Shown one piece after another: positions 7,479-16,448 of a stretch of 32,843 nt of DNA (position 1 is its first letter; the number at the start of each line of letters is the position of its first letter). The DNA comes from Lentisphaeria bacterium. GTDB taxonomy: Bacteria > Verrucomicrobiota > Lentisphaeria > Victivallales > Victivallaceae. The translations under genes and the position numbers were made by a program. The stretch is taken from assembly GCA_017466125.1 (NCBI GenBank), contig JAFTUS010000154.1:1-32843 (forward strand). The letters are read 5' to 3'. The notes beneath the pieces were generated by a model. That model saw only the letters and a list, made by a program, of their open reading frames with translations. It did not search any database and was not told the origin of the DNA.

Positions 7479-8818
7479 GCAAAGTTACAGCGGTCTATAC
7501 TTCCGGACCGATCGGTACCCGGATGATCCGCACCGCTTTTGCCATGCTTGCCGGAACGCTCTCCATGTCCGGCTACAATCTTGCCGACACCTATTTTATC
7601 GGGCGGCTCGAAGGCTCCGCCCCGCTTGCCGCAATGGGCTTTTCCCTGCCGGTCATCATGCTGATCGGCTGTATTTTTCATGGTCTCGGCAATGGCATCA
7701 TGGCGATCACTGCACAGGCTCTCGGCGGAAACAAAAAAGAGCGTGCCTCCGGATTTGTCTCTGCCGGACTTCTGCTGGTGGCGATCATCTCTGTGATCCT
7801 TGCCGTTGTGGGAATGACCACCTGCCGGGACGTATTTGTTTTCTTCGGGGCGCAGGGAGAGGCTTTGCAGCATGTGCAGTCCTACATGGATATCTGGTAT
7901 TTCGGCTGTTTCAGCGCGGCACTCTCCATGGCGGGCAACAGTCTGCTGATCGGAGTCGGCGACAACAAAGCCGCCAGTTTCTCGATGATGGGCGGCATGA
8001 TCATCAATGTGATTTTGGACCCCGTTTTCATCTTCGGCTGGGGCGGCATCCCGGCAATGGGCATCAAAGGGGCAGTGCTTGCCACGATCGGTTCACAGAT
8101 CTGCGTAATGTGTTTCAACCTTCAGCGGCTGAACCGCAAACATCATCTGCTGCGTTTTGCTCCTATTCCGCTGAAACGTCTTCTTCCCTGCTGGGGAATG
8201 ACCCTGCGTTACGGCATCCCGGCGATGCTCGGGATGCTGATGATGCCGATCGCCTCGGTGGTCATTACCAAAGTGACCGCTGTTTTCGGTGATGCGGCGG
8301 TCGCGGCAACAGCCGCCGCCGGAAGATTGGAAATGGTGGCTTTTGTCTTCCCCATGGCTCTCGGAATGACCCTGGTTCCCATGATCGGGCAGAATTACGG
8401 TGCGAAACTCTATGACCGCATCCGTGACTGTCACCGTTTCGCCATGCGTTTTGCGTTCTGTTATCTGCTGGTACTGGGTGTGCTTTACGTCGCTTTTGCG
8501 CCTCAACTGGTGCGTCTTTTTTCCACCGATGCTGAAGTATGCCGTATCATGGCGCACTGCATGTATATCATTCCGTGGGGATTTGCCGCGATCGAGATCC
8601 ACCGTTACGGAACGTTTTTCTACACCGGCTGCGGCAGACCCAATGCGGCGGCGTGGCTGAATGCGCTGCGTATTCTGGGGCTGATGATCCCGCTGACGCT
8701 GCTGGCACTGGTTTTCGGTCAACTGTGGCTGGTATTTGCCGCCCGTCTTGCGGCGGATGTGATTTCAGGCTCCGTCAGTTATCTGCTTTCCAAACGGCTC
8801 ATTGCACGTCTGCGGTAA
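7475..8818 (+). CDS. MATE-family multidrug/metabolite efflux transporter
   Basis: A 447-residue polytopic inner-membrane protein with the MATE pattern of two homologous six-helix halves. Landmarks include the N-terminal GTLSMSGYNLADTYFIGRLEG, followed by LAAMGFSLPVIM; the second half has TAAAGRLEMVAFVFPMALG, then MTLVPMIGQNYGA. MATE proteins export cationic or other amphiphilic compounds using Na+ or H+ gradients; the substrate cannot be inferred. It overlaps waaA by 4 bp (ATGA) and ends 3 bp from the convergent rhtA-like gene. Confidence 0.9.
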   Translation: MSKVTAVYTSGPIGTRMIRTAFAMLAGTLSMSGYNLADTYFIGRLEGSAPLAAMGFSLPVIMLIGCIFHGLGNGIMAITAQALGGNKKERASGFVSAGLLLVAIISVILAVVGMTTCRDVFVFFGAQGEALQHVQSYMDIWYFGCFSAALSMAGNSLLIGVGDNKAASFSMMGGMIINVILDPVFIFGWGGIPAMGIKGAVLATIGSQICVMCFNLQRLNRKHHLLRFAPIPLKRLLPCWGMTLRYGIPAMLGMLMMPIASVVITKVTAVFGDAAVAATAAAGRLEMVAFVFPMALGMTLVPMIGQNYGAKLYDRIRDCHRFAMRFAFCYLLVLGVLYVAFAPQLVRLFSTDAEVCRIMAHCMYIIPWGFAAIEIHRYGTFFYTGCGRPNAAAWLNALRILGLMIPLTLLALVFGQLWLVFAARLAADVISGSVSYLLSKRLIARLR

Positions 8819-8821
8819 ATT

Positions 8822-9658
8822 TCAGTCGCGCATCAGAGTTGCTCCTGCGCTTGCCGTCATAATGCAGAGGATGGCAAGCCATTGAAGCCCGGTGAGATGT
8901 TCGCCCAGAAACAGCAGTCCGGACAGTGCGCCGAAGGCCGGCTGTAAACTTTGCAGAACACTGAAGGTCTTGGGGGGTATTTTTTTCAACGTCCAGAGAT
9001 CCAGCGAGAAGGGCAGAAGACTTGAGAAAACCGCAACACCGAACCCCAGCAGCAGCAATTTCCAATCCAACCGGAAGAGGTCTCCGCTCAAAAGTCCGAA
9101 AGGCGTCACCAGCAGTGCCGCTACGCAGATGCCGCATGTGACGGCATCGGAATTTTTCAGCCGCTGTGTGATTTTTCCCGTTGCAACGATATAAGCCGCC
9201 CAGAGAAGTCCGGCAACAGCCGTAAGAACGATCCCGATCCAGTCCCCTCCGCCGCTGTTCCGGGGAACGATGAAGAAAATCCCCGCTCCGGCGAGGATCG
9301 CCCAGACGAAATCCGGCCATTTGCGGGAACTCAAAAGAGCCAATCCCAGCGGGCCGATAAACTCCACCGCAACGCCGACCCCCAGCGGGACCCGCTGGAT
9401 GCCGTAATAGAATGTAAGGTTCATCGAACCGATGCTCAAACCGTAAAACAGGATATACATCCAGTCCTTGCGGGAAAACTGAAAGATTTTCGGGCGGTTG
9501 ATCAGAAAAAGCATGATCCCCGCCAGACCGACCCGCAGCGTAACGGCTCCCGCCGGGCCGAGTACGTGAAAGAGATATTTTGCGATCGAGGCTCCCCCCT
9601 GAACACTTATCATCGAGGAAAGAGCCGTGCATACTGCCCACTTTTTATTGAATTTCAT
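8822..9658 (-). CDS. RhtA-like EamA/DMT-superfamily exporter
   Basis: A 278-residue inner-membrane protein with about ten hydrophobic segments in two EamA halves. It closely follows E. coli RhtA, a threonine/homoserine exporter: SVQGGASIAKYLFHVLG near the N-terminus, LFYGLSIGSMNLTFYYGIQ, VPLGVGVAVEFIGPLGLALL, SSLLPFSLDLWTLKKIP and FLGEHLTGLQWLAI. Amino-acid export is thus likely, but the substrate is inferred. Its start overlaps the dxs stop by 4 bp (ATGA). Confidence 0.85.
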   Translation of the reverse strand: MKFNKKWAVCTALSSMISVQGGASIAKYLFHVLGPAGAVTLRVGLAGIMLFLINRPKIFQFSRKDWMYILFYGLSIGSMNLTFYYGIQRVPLGVGVAVEFIGPLGLALLSSRKWPDFVWAILAGAGIFFIVPRNSGGGDWIGIVLTAVAGLLWAAYIVATGKITQRLKNSDAVTCGICVAALLVTPFGLLSGDLFRLDWKLLLLGFGVAVFSSLLPFSLDLWTLKKIPPKTFSVLQSLQPAFGALSGLLFLGEHLTGLQWLAILCIMTASAGATLMRD

Positions 9659-11490
9659 CGTTTTTCTTCTGCGTCCTGTATCTTCCGGGCGATCTGTTCT
9701 GCCGTCATGCCGTTATGTTCCCGCAGTTGTCCGATTTTTCCGTGAGGCAGAATTTCTGCGGAGTTCCAACCGAAGTGAAGCACCCGTGCCGAAACGACTC
9801 CGCAGAGCGTCTCATCCACCGCCGAAGCAAGTCCGCCGGTGCAGACGTGATCTTCAATGGTGACGATCAGACGCCCCTCGCGGGCGAAACGCAGAGCCGT
9901 CTGTCTGTCGAAAGGCGCAAGATAGCGGGTGTTGATAATGGTACAATTCATCCCAAGCAGTTTCTCCACCTTCAACGCCGTCTCCACCTCTGCGCCCGCC
10001 GCCCAGAGAACCGGGCCGGTGCCGGATTTGAAAATTTCCGCTTTGCCGTGTTCGAGCGGAGCAATGGCGCATCTGCCGCAGGAAGTCCCGCCGCGGGGAT
10101 AGCGGATCACCACGGGGGCATTGAGCCCGTAGGCCTCTGCGAGCATCATTTCAAGTTCACATTCGTTTCGCGGCTCCATGACGGTCAATCCGGGCATGGC
10201 GCGCAGGAATGAAAGATCGTAGATACCGTGATGCGTCGGCCCGTCCTCCACGGCTCCCGCCCGGTCGAGGGCGAAAATCACCGGACGTTTCGCCAGAACC
10301 ACATCGTGATAGATACAATCCAATGCCCGCTGCATGAAGGTCGCATAGACCGCACAAACCGGACGTCTGCCGCCCGCCGCCAGTCCGGCGGCGAAAGCCA
10401 CGGCGTGTTCTTCGGCGATCCCCACATCGTAGAAGCGGTCAGGGAAACTGCGGGCAAAAGCGGTCAGCCCGGTTCCGGAGGTCATTGCCGCAGTTATGGC
10501 GCAGACCTCTTTGTGCTGTTCCGCCAGAGCGACAGCCGCCCGCCCGAATGCGGCGGAAAAGGAGTCTTTTGCAGATGACGGCGTCTCCCCCGTAAGCGGG
10601 TCGAACCCCGAAACACCGTGGAACTTCACCGGATCTTTCACGGCAAAATCACAGCCGTGCCCCTTCTGCGTGATCACATGGATAAAAAGCGGTCCTTCCA
10701 GATGTTTGATTTTTGAGAAACTTTTTATCAATCCGGGCAGATCGTTGCCGTCCAGCGGACCGATGTAACGGAGCCCGAGCTGTTCAAAGAAACTCCCGGG
10801 CAGCAGCAGTCCCTTGAGAAGATCCTCCCAGCGGCGGATCAGACGGTGGATCAATTCGTGCTTCGGCAGAATACGGATCGCACGCTTTGCAGTCACTTTC
10901 AGACGGTTGTAGAACCCGCCGGAGATCACCGCATTGAGATAGCGGGGGATACTGCCCACATTCCGCGAAATGGACATCTTGTTGTCGTTCAGAATAACGA
11001 TGAGGTTTTTTCCGCAGCTCTTGGCGTTGTTCAACCCTTCCAGCGAAATGCCGCAGTTGAGAGAGCCGTCCCCCGTAACGGCAATGACTTTGCAGTTGCG
11101 GTCGGTTTGCGCCAGCCCCAACGCCGTGGAGATCGCAGTTCCGGCATGTCCGCAGACAGCAGGGTCGAATTGCGGATCTTCTGCGGGAGTCGGGAAACCG
11201 GCGCAGCCGTCCATTTCCCGGAGTTTCTCAAAACGCTCTTTGCGTCCAGTCAGCAGTTTGTGGACATACGCCTGATGCCCCACATCGAAAATCAGTTTAT
11301 CCTGCGGCGTATCGAAAACGTAGTGCAATGCAAGGATCAGATCCGCCGCGCCCAGACTGGAGGCGAGATGCCCCCCCTGACGGCTGACGACGTTCAGGAT
11401 ATGCTGCCGCAGTTCTTCCGCCAGCGGCGGCAGTTCTTCCGGCGGCAGTTTCCGCAAATCCTCAACGGATGTTATTTTTTCCAAAATCAT
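9655..11490 (-). CDS. dxs: 1-deoxy-D-xylulose-5-phosphate synthase
   Basis: DXS is the thiamine-diphosphate enzyme joining pyruvate and glyceraldehyde 3-phosphate in the first step of the MEP isoprenoid pathway. The 611-residue protein has RQGGHLASSLGAADLILALH, FDVGHQAYVHKLLTGR, CGHAGTAISTALGLA, the ThDP motif TGDGSLNCGISLEGLNNA and LNDNKMSIS. The transketolase central and C-terminal domains follow (VGIAEEHAVAFAAGLA; DRAGAVEDGPTHHGIYDL). I chose the ATG at 11490, preceded by GGGGA, because it opens the conserved N-terminus; the frame extends upstream into the DciA-like gene. It is third in its operon. Confidence 0.95.
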   Translation of the reverse strand: MILEKITSVEDLRKLPPEELPPLAEELRQHILNVVSRQGGHLASSLGAADLILALHYVFDTPQDKLIFDVGHQAYVHKLLTGRKERFEKLREMDGCAGFPTPAEDPQFDPAVCGHAGTAISTALGLAQTDRNCKVIAVTGDGSLNCGISLEGLNNAKSCGKNLIVILNDNKMSISRNVGSIPRYLNAVISGGFYNRLKVTAKRAIRILPKHELIHRLIRRWEDLLKGLLLPGSFFEQLGLRYIGPLDGNDLPGLIKSFSKIKHLEGPLFIHVITQKGHGCDFAVKDPVKFHGVSGFDPLTGETPSSAKDSFSAAFGRAAVALAEQHKEVCAITAAMTSGTGLTAFARSFPDRFYDVGIAEEHAVAFAAGLAAGGRRPVCAVYATFMQRALDCIYHDVVLAKRPVIFALDRAGAVEDGPTHHGIYDLSFLRAMPGLTVMEPRNECELEMMLAEAYGLNAPVVIRYPRGGTSCGRCAIAPLEHGKAEIFKSGTGPVLWAAGAEVETALKVEKLLGMNCTIINTRYLAPFDRQTALRFAREGRLIVTIEDHVCTGGLASAVDETLCGVVSARVLHFGWNSAEILPHGKIGQLREHNGMTAEQIARKIQDAEEKR

Positions 11491-11509
11491 TTGAGTTCCC
11501 CGTCCAATT

Positions 11510-11992
11510 TTACCGTCTGGCTCCGCCGGGCGGAACGAAACGCAGTTCCGTGCAGGGCGGCCCCTCCCGCCGGGAGTTGATCTGCTGCAGAAAAATATCC
11601 GCCGAGGGCGAGAGTTCCCGCAAAAGCAGGACATGACGCACTTCCACATAGAGGACCCGGTTCTGAACCTTCACCGGTCTGGTCATATTGGCAAAATCTC
11701 CGCCGATGAGTTCACTCCAGCGGGTGTCGATGTCGATGAACATGCCGGAGTCTTCATCTGCCAGTTCTGCACAAATATCGGGGATGAGGGCATTTATATC
11801 GACGGGCTGCCCGGTGTGTGCCGCCATCTCCTGACGGGCACGGGTCTCACCGAACCAGCCTTTCAGAAGGTTGTACCGTTCCTCCCGGTGGCGGATCAGG
11901 CGGCGGTAGTCTCTTTCGTTCAGTTTTTCGGGAAATTTCTTCCGGAACCCGGTAAAATGTTCCCCCAGTTTGTTGAATTCTGAAAGAGCCAA
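11510..11992 (-). CDS. DciA-like (DUF721) protein, TTG start
   Basis: A 160-residue protein whose C-terminal about 75 residues fit DUF721/DciA, the family linked to loading of the replicative helicase. The segment is DTRWSELIGGDFANMTRPVKV, then VLYVEVRHVLLLRELS and ILQQIN-like FLQQINSR, then ELRFVPPG. The N-terminal half is charged and probably helical. The only long ATG start (12118) would overlap the upstream gene by 100 bp. Instead, a TTG at 11992 has a perfect GGGGAGG (12007-12001) 8 nt upstream and begins inside the gap after that gene's stop at 12019. I therefore call TTG as the start. dxs follows 19 bp downstream. Confidence 0.7.
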   Translation of the reverse strand: MALSEFNKLGEHFTGFRKKFPEKLNERDYRRLIRHREERYNLLKGWFGETRARQEMAAHTGQPVDINALIPDICAELADEDSGMFIDIDTRWSELIGGDFANMTRPVKVQNRVLYVEVRHVLLLRELSPSADIFLQQINSRREGPPCTELRFVPPGGARR

Positions 11993-12000
11993 GACACAAT

Positions 12001-12007
12001 CCTCCCC
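12001..12007 (-). promoter_or_regulatory. Ribosome-binding site defining the TTG start at 11992
   Basis: GGGGAGG on the minus strand with an 8-nt spacer to the TTG. No in-frame ATG or GTG lies at a workable distance. Confidence 0.65.
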
Positions 12008-12018
12008 TGAAAGCCGCT

Positions 12019-12393
12019 TTATATATTGACGTTGATGCCGACAAGCATAACAGGAAAGAGCAATGTATGCAGAACCAGTTTCCCCGGCGCAATACACCCT
12101 TTTATCATCTTGATACACCCCGGTTTCAGTCCTCCCCAGGGGCCGAGAAAGATCGCCTGCCCCATACCCAGCGGCAGATAAAGGATCTCCACGACATCTT
12201 TCCCCATTTTAAGAAGGCACTTCCCGCCGTTGGCAAGTCCGCGGATGATATACGGAGCGGCAACCTTTGCCGCTTTGATGGCAATGGGCGCAAGAATGGC
12301 GATCGTCACCGGGTCGATGGCCTCCGCCTGCGGGGCGGGCCAAAGCACCAGAAACGCCAGAGACAAAAGTGTAATTTTCCAAAATCTTTTCAT
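12019..12393 (-). CDS. Small exported or membrane protein of unknown function
   Basis: A 124-residue protein I do not recognise. It begins with a clear signal peptide (MKRFWKITLLSLAFLVLW, with likely cleavage after QAEA). The mature part is rich in Gly, Ala, Ile and Lys: a hydrophobic, Ala/Ile-rich stretch (VTIAILAPIAIKAAKVAAPY), four Cys-free turns, two Cys in KCLLK and GCIKMIKGCIA, and a hydrophobic C-terminus ending VMLVGINVNI. It may be membrane-associated. It is the first gene of the minus-strand operon leading to the DciA-like gene, dxs and rhtA, with a good promoter at 12404-12432. Confidence 0.65.
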   Translation of the reverse strand: MKRFWKITLLSLAFLVLWPAPQAEAIDPVTIAILAPIAIKAAKVAAPYIIRGLANGGKCLLKMGKDVVEILYLPLGMGQAIFLGPWGGLKPGCIKMIKGCIAPGKLVLHTLLFPVMLVGINVNI

Positions 12394-12403
12394 AATAAAG
12401 AAA

Positions 12404-12432
12404 AATATACTCTGTCACAGATGATTTTGCAA
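12404..12432 (-). promoter_or_regulatory. Promoter for small exported protein - dxs operon
   Basis: On the minus strand, TTGCAA (12432-12427), a 17-bp spacer and TATATT (12409-12404). The start codon at 12393 follows closely, so the leader would be very short (about 5-10 nt) if the spacing is typical. Confidence 0.55.
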
Positions 12433-12513
12433 ATTTTTCTGCAAAAATATTCCAAAAAAACATCCGGAGAGGTGATTTTCGGGAATTTTCAGGGAAACGG
12501 AACGTTTTACCGC

Positions 12514-12542
12514 TTGTAAAGAGGCGGATTTTCGAGTATATT
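12514..12542 (+). promoter_or_regulatory. Promoter for thiI operon
   Basis: TTGTAA (12514-12519), a 17-bp spacer and TATATT (12537-12542). The leader to the thiI ATG is about 50 nt. Confidence 0.65.
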
Positions 12543-12598
12543 ATTTCCCGGGAAATGAAACTTTGCCCCGTTTCCGGGCAGCCATCAGAGGAATTTTT

Positions 12599-13801
12599 AT
12601 GTATAACGCTATTATTTGCCGCTATCACGAGATCGCCACCAAAGGGCATAACCGCAATATGTTTGAACGCTGTCTCGTGGATAATATCCGTCACCAGACC
12701 AAAGCAGTCGCCCCCTGTAAGGTACAGCGGGTGAGAGGAAGGGTCTGGCTGGAGCCGAAAGAAGAACGGGATTTCACCCCCGGAGAGGTCGCCGGACTCT
12801 GCACCCAACTGAAAAAGGTGTTCGGACTTGAAACTTTTTCGCCCGTCGTAAAACTGCCGGTCGATATGGATGCCATCCGTGAAGCCGCCGTAAAAATGGC
12901 TCCCGAAGCACTGAAACCCTATCTGGAGGAAAAGGAGCGCATCACATTCCGCATCCGCGCCCGCCGCAGCAACAAACGTTTTCCGCTGCGCAGTCAGGAG
13001 GTCGAGATCGATCTGCTCTCCGCCATCGACCGTGCGACCGGCGGCGGTCATCTGCAGCTGGATCTGGACAACGCCGAAGTGACCCTCGGCTGTGAGATAC
13101 GGGATGAATTTTCTGTTCTTTTCTGGGAACAGTATCAGGCTCCGGGCGGTCTTCCGGTCGGCAGCAACCCCAAGGTGCTGACCATGCTTTCCGGAGGGAT
13201 CGACTCTCCGGTTGCCGCCTATATGGTGATGAAACGGGGCTGTGCGACCGATTATCTGACGTTCCACAGTTCGCCCTATACGCCGCCGGAGACGGTGGAT
13301 AAAGTCCGGGGGATTGCCGAACACATCAACTCCTATCAGACCAAAGGCACGCTCTACGCCGCCAACCTTGCTCCTCTGCAGAAACTCATCCGCGACTGCT
13401 GCGGCGAGCGTTTCCGTACCGTTCTCTACCGCCGCGCCATGTTCCGCATCGCCCAGATGCACGCCGAAAAGTGCGGCTGCCGCGCCATTGTCACCGGGGA
13501 AGCGGTCGGTCAGGTGGCAAGTCAGACGCTGGTCAATATGAATACCATCAACCGTTCGATCGACATGCTGGTACTGCGTCCGCTGGTCGGTGCCGATAAA
13601 CTTGAAACGATCCGCATCGCCGAAGAGATCGGTACTTTTGAAATGTCCAGCGTACAGGTTCCGGACAGTTGTACCGTTTTCGCCCCCTCCTCCCCCTCAA
13701 CGGCAGTTCCGGTCGGACTGGCGGAGGCGGAAGAACTCAAAATTCCGGACTACGCTCTGGAAATCGAAAAAATCGTCGAAAACATTGAAAAAATCATATA
13801 A
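12599..13801 (+). CDS. thiI: tRNA uracil 4-sulfurtransferase ThiI
   Basis: ThiI activates U8 of tRNA with ATP and inserts sulfur to form 4-thiouridine; in many bacteria it also serves thiamine thiazole synthesis. The 400-residue protein has the N-terminal ferredoxin-like plus THUMP region (RYHEIATKGHNR; RITFRIRARRSNKRFP), the PP-loop SGGIDSPVAAYMV from Ser198, GEAVGQVASQTLVNM and LRPLVGADK, and the cysteine region PDSCTVFAP with Cys358. It lacks the C-terminal rhodanese domain of E. coli ThiI (482 aa), as many non-enterobacterial forms do. GAGG precedes the ATG at 12599. Confidence 0.93.
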   Translation: MYNAIICRYHEIATKGHNRNMFERCLVDNIRHQTKAVAPCKVQRVRGRVWLEPKEERDFTPGEVAGLCTQLKKVFGLETFSPVVKLPVDMDAIREAAVKMAPEALKPYLEEKERITFRIRARRSNKRFPLRSQEVEIDLLSAIDRATGGGHLQLDLDNAEVTLGCEIRDEFSVLFWEQYQAPGGLPVGSNPKVLTMLSGGIDSPVAAYMVMKRGCATDYLTFHSSPYTPPETVDKVRGIAEHINSYQTKGTLYAANLAPLQKLIRDCCGERFRTVLYRRAMFRIAQMHAEKCGCRAIVTGEAVGQVASQTLVNMNTINRSIDMLVLRPLVGADKLETIRIAEEIGTFEMSSVQVPDSCTVFAPSSPSTAVPVGLAEAEELKIPDYALEIEKIVENIEKII

Positions 13802-13816
13802 ACAAGGAAATTTTCT

Positions 13817-14707
13817 ATGAACATCACCGAATTGCAGGAAAAATTCAACAGTGACAAAATCCGTGTTTTTGAAGGCAAAGGCGGTCTGACTTTTATCGGA
13901 GTCAAAACGCCGCTCGCTGAAGCCCTCCTGACGACCCAGGGCGGACAGATCATGGAGTTCACCCCCGCCGGAGAAAAACCGGTGCTGTGGACAAGTGACA
14001 GTTCATGGTATGCCAGCGACAAACCGCTCCGCGGCGGTATGCCGGTCTGCTGGCCGTGGTTCGGACCGCATCCGGATGCCTCCAAACCCGCACACGGTTT
14101 CGCCCGTTCCACGCCGTGGGAAGTCAAAAGCATCGAAGAGGCCGCCGACGGCACGATGAAAGTGACCTTCTTTCTGGATGAAACGCTGGTCTCCTGCGGC
14201 TGCGGCAAGCCGTTTCTGCTGGAAATCACCTACACGATCGGCAAAAGCCTGACGGCGGATCTTACCACTTCAAATACCGCCGATGTCCCCGTTGAGATCG
14301 CCACGGCTCTGCACACCTATTTCTGCGTGAGCGACATCGAAAAAGTCACCGTCAGCGGTCTGGAGGGTGCCGTTTACGACAACCGCGTCGTCGGCAAAGA
14401 AGAAAACGGTCTCACCCAGCAGGGCGATGTTACTTTCGGCATCGAAGTCGATCGTATTTATTACGACAGCAATGCCGTTGTCATCAACGACCCCGGCATG
14501 AACCGCCGCATCCGGGTCGGCAAGGCGAACAGCCGCACCACGATCGTCTGGAACCCGTGGATCGAAAAGGCGAAAAAAATGCCCGATTTCGGCAACGAAG
14601 ATTATCACGGCATGCTCTGTGTCGAAGCCGCCAACGCCCTGACGGATAAAGTGACCATTCCGGCGGGCGGAAAACATACGCTTTCGCAGTATATCGAACT
14701 GATATGA
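13817..14707 (+). CDS. D-hexose-6-phosphate mutarotase-like (aldose 1-epimerase superfamily)
   Basis: A 296-residue cytoplasmic protein of the YeaD-type galactose-mutarotase fold, which interconverts alpha and beta anomers of hexose 6-phosphates. Conserved blocks are TQGGQIMEFTP, PLRGGMPVCWPWFGPH, HGFARSTPWEV (catalytic His region), ALHTYFCVSDIEKV and TIVWNPWIEKAK, then CVEAANA. It follows thiI by 15 bp. Its stop overlaps the start of the lipoprotein gene. Confidence 0.88.
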   Translation: MNITELQEKFNSDKIRVFEGKGGLTFIGVKTPLAEALLTTQGGQIMEFTPAGEKPVLWTSDSSWYASDKPLRGGMPVCWPWFGPHPDASKPAHGFARSTPWEVKSIEEAADGTMKVTFFLDETLVSCGCGKPFLLEITYTIGKSLTADLTTSNTADVPVEIATALHTYFCVSDIEKVTVSGLEGAVYDNRVVGKEENGLTQQGDVTFGIEVDRIYYDSNAVVINDPGMNRRIRVGKANSRTTIVWNPWIEKAKKMPDFGNEDYHGMLCVEAANALTDKVTIPAGGKHTLSQYIELI

Positions 14708-15783
14708 TGCACTTCTCCGGCAGAATTCTGACCCTCGCAGCGGCAGTGCTGATTGCCGCCGCCGGTTGTGCGCGTCTGCCGGAAACACCCTCCGCAGCAG
14801 AGAAGTTCCCGCTTCAGGAGGCGATGAGACGCGCCGGAAAAAAACATCTGGAAGTCAACGCCTTTTCTGCGGTACAGCAGCGGGCGGGGGAGTTCCGCAG
14901 CCGGGAGCGGCGGCTCTATCTGACCGAATTACTGCGGGAGGAAAACAGTTCCGCCGTATCTCCTGCGATCATTGCCGCCCAACTGGAAGATGCCATCGGC
15001 AGCAACCATCTGCTGAACAGTGCGGCTCCGTCTGCCGATCTGGTGAAGATCCAGAGTGTCCGCAGCGGTCAATTACTGGATCTTGCCGTCGCCTCTGCCG
15101 CCGTCCGCCTCGGAGCGGCTCTGCGGCTTTACGAACTTGGCATCGCAGAGGCCCGTCAGGAACTTTACGACAGCGAAATGGAGCTGCGCAACCTCACAGG
15201 GGCAACTCCCTCTGAACTCGCCCGTCTGGATCTGAGCAAACTGCCCAAACCCTATTTGCTGAAAACAGATTTGATAAAACTTCAGCAGTTTGCCGCTTTC
15301 AACCGTCCGGAGTCGGCGGGTACGGTCATCTATCCGGAACTGCCGGATGACATACGGGCGTTTTACAGAAACGACCGGAAGTTTCTGCTGATCTACACGG
15401 CGGCACTCTGTGATTTCTATACCGATTTGAGTTTCCGGCGGGCGGAAAATGATGCGCTGTGCCGCCGGACAGTGCGGCTCGCAAATGCGGCAGGAATTGC
15501 TTTTCAAATCGAAGAAGATGTGAAACATCTCAAACAACTCTACGATGCCTGCCGTCTGGAGGAGCTGAAACTTCAGCTGAATAAACACCCGTCTGTCGAA
15601 TTACAGGCAAAGGTGATCCGTCTGACCGCCAAGTGGCATCTGGCGTGGCTGAAACTACGTACCGATCTGGGCGTGACCGATTTCGATCTGCCGCTGCCGG
15701 AGTTTCCCGAACAGACTCCGCCCGAACTGACCGCCGAAACTGCCCTGCTTTTTGAAGTCCTGAAAAAGAAGACCTTAAAGTAA
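14704..15783 (+). CDS. Predicted lipoprotein, alpha-helical, possibly TolC-like
   Basis: A 359-residue protein with a type II signal peptide: basic/hydrophobic start, then IAAAGC with the lipid-modified Cys at residue 22. The rest is helical and rich in Leu, Ala, Glu and Arg. Segments such as RLYELGIAEARQELYDSEMEL, here shortened to its pattern of heptads followed by NLTG, recall outer-membrane efflux (TolC/OEP) proteins. A match to that family is not certain, and no beta-barrel strands are evident. It may be an envelope lipoprotein of unknown role. The ATG overlaps the stop of the mutarotase gene (ATGA); a second ATG follows at once. Confidence 0.6.
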   Translation: MMHFSGRILTLAAAVLIAAAGCARLPETPSAAEKFPLQEAMRRAGKKHLEVNAFSAVQQRAGEFRSRERRLYLTELLREENSSAVSPAIIAAQLEDAIGSNHLLNSAAPSADLVKIQSVRSGQLLDLAVASAAVRLGAALRLYELGIAEARQELYDSEMELRNLTGATPSELARLDLSKLPKPYLLKTDLIKLQQFAAFNRPESAGTVIYPELPDDIRAFYRNDRKFLLIYTAALCDFYTDLSFRRAENDALCRRTVRLANAAGIAFQIEEDVKHLKQLYDACRLEELKLQLNKHPSVELQAKVIRLTAKWHLAWLKLRTDLGVTDFDLPLPEFPEQTPPELTAETALLFEVLKKKTLK

Positions 15784-15901
15784 ACGGCATCGGAACGATT
15801 TCCGGTGATTTCCCAATATTCCTATGGAGATTTGCCGATACTCCTTTATATTGATTTTACGCAGCAGGAAACAGCCTGCGGTAAAAACAATGGAGGAAAT
15901 T

Positions 15902-16438
15902 ATGTCAGACTTCACCGAATCAAAAACGTACGCCAACCTCGCCTATGCCTTCGCCGGAGAATCCCAGGCACGCAACAAGTATACCTATTTTGCCGGTGCC
16001 GCCCGCAAAGAGGGATACGAACAGATCGCCGCGCTCTTTCTGGAAACGGCGGAAAATGAAAAAGAACACGCCAAACTCTGGTTCAAAGCCATGGGATTGC
16101 TCAACGGTACCGCAGAAAATCTGGCGGCAGCCGCGGCCGGAGAACACGAAGAGTGGACACAGATGTACCGCACCTTTTCCGAAGAGGCCGCCCAAGAGGG
16201 TTATCACGAATTATCCCGTCAGTTCGCCCGGGTCGCAGAGGTGGAAAAACATCACGAAAAACGCTACCGCAAACTGCTGGAAAATATCGAAACCGGCGAA
16301 GTCTGGGTACGCACCGGTCCCCACCGCTGGCAGTGCCGGAACTGCGGATATATTTACATCGGCGAAAAAGCCCCTGAAATCTGTCCGACCTGCGAGCATC
16401 CGAAGGCATTTTTTGAACTGGAAGCAGAGAATTATTGA
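15902..16438 (+). CDS. Rubrerythrin
   Basis: Rubrerythrin is a cytoplasmic peroxide reductase of anaerobes, with a non-sulfur di-iron site and a rubredoxin domain. The 178-residue protein has the di-iron four-helix bundle: [41 protein letters not shown] and [11 protein letters not shown]-terminal rubredoxin iron site follows ([20 protein letters not shown]). GGAGG lies just ahead of the ATG at 15902. A TATATT at 15847-15852 may be the -10 box, but no -35 box stands out. Next to the DUF1971 and flavodiiron genes it forms a reactive-oxygen or NO defence block. Confidence 0.95.
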   Translation: MSDFTESKTYANLAYAFAGESQARNKYTYFAGAARKEGYEQIAALFLETAENEKEHAKLWFKAMGLLNGTAENLAAAAAGEHEEWTQMYRTFSEEAAQEGYHELSRQFARVAEVEKHHEKRYRKLLENIETGEVWVRTGPHRWQCRNCGYIYIGEKAPEICPTCEHPKAFFELEAENY

Positions 16439-16448
16439 GAGGTGCTGT

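Noticed and set aside
12209..13462. 417-codon minus-strand open frame
   Set aside because: It is antisense to thiI and crosses two good promoters; no domain is visible.
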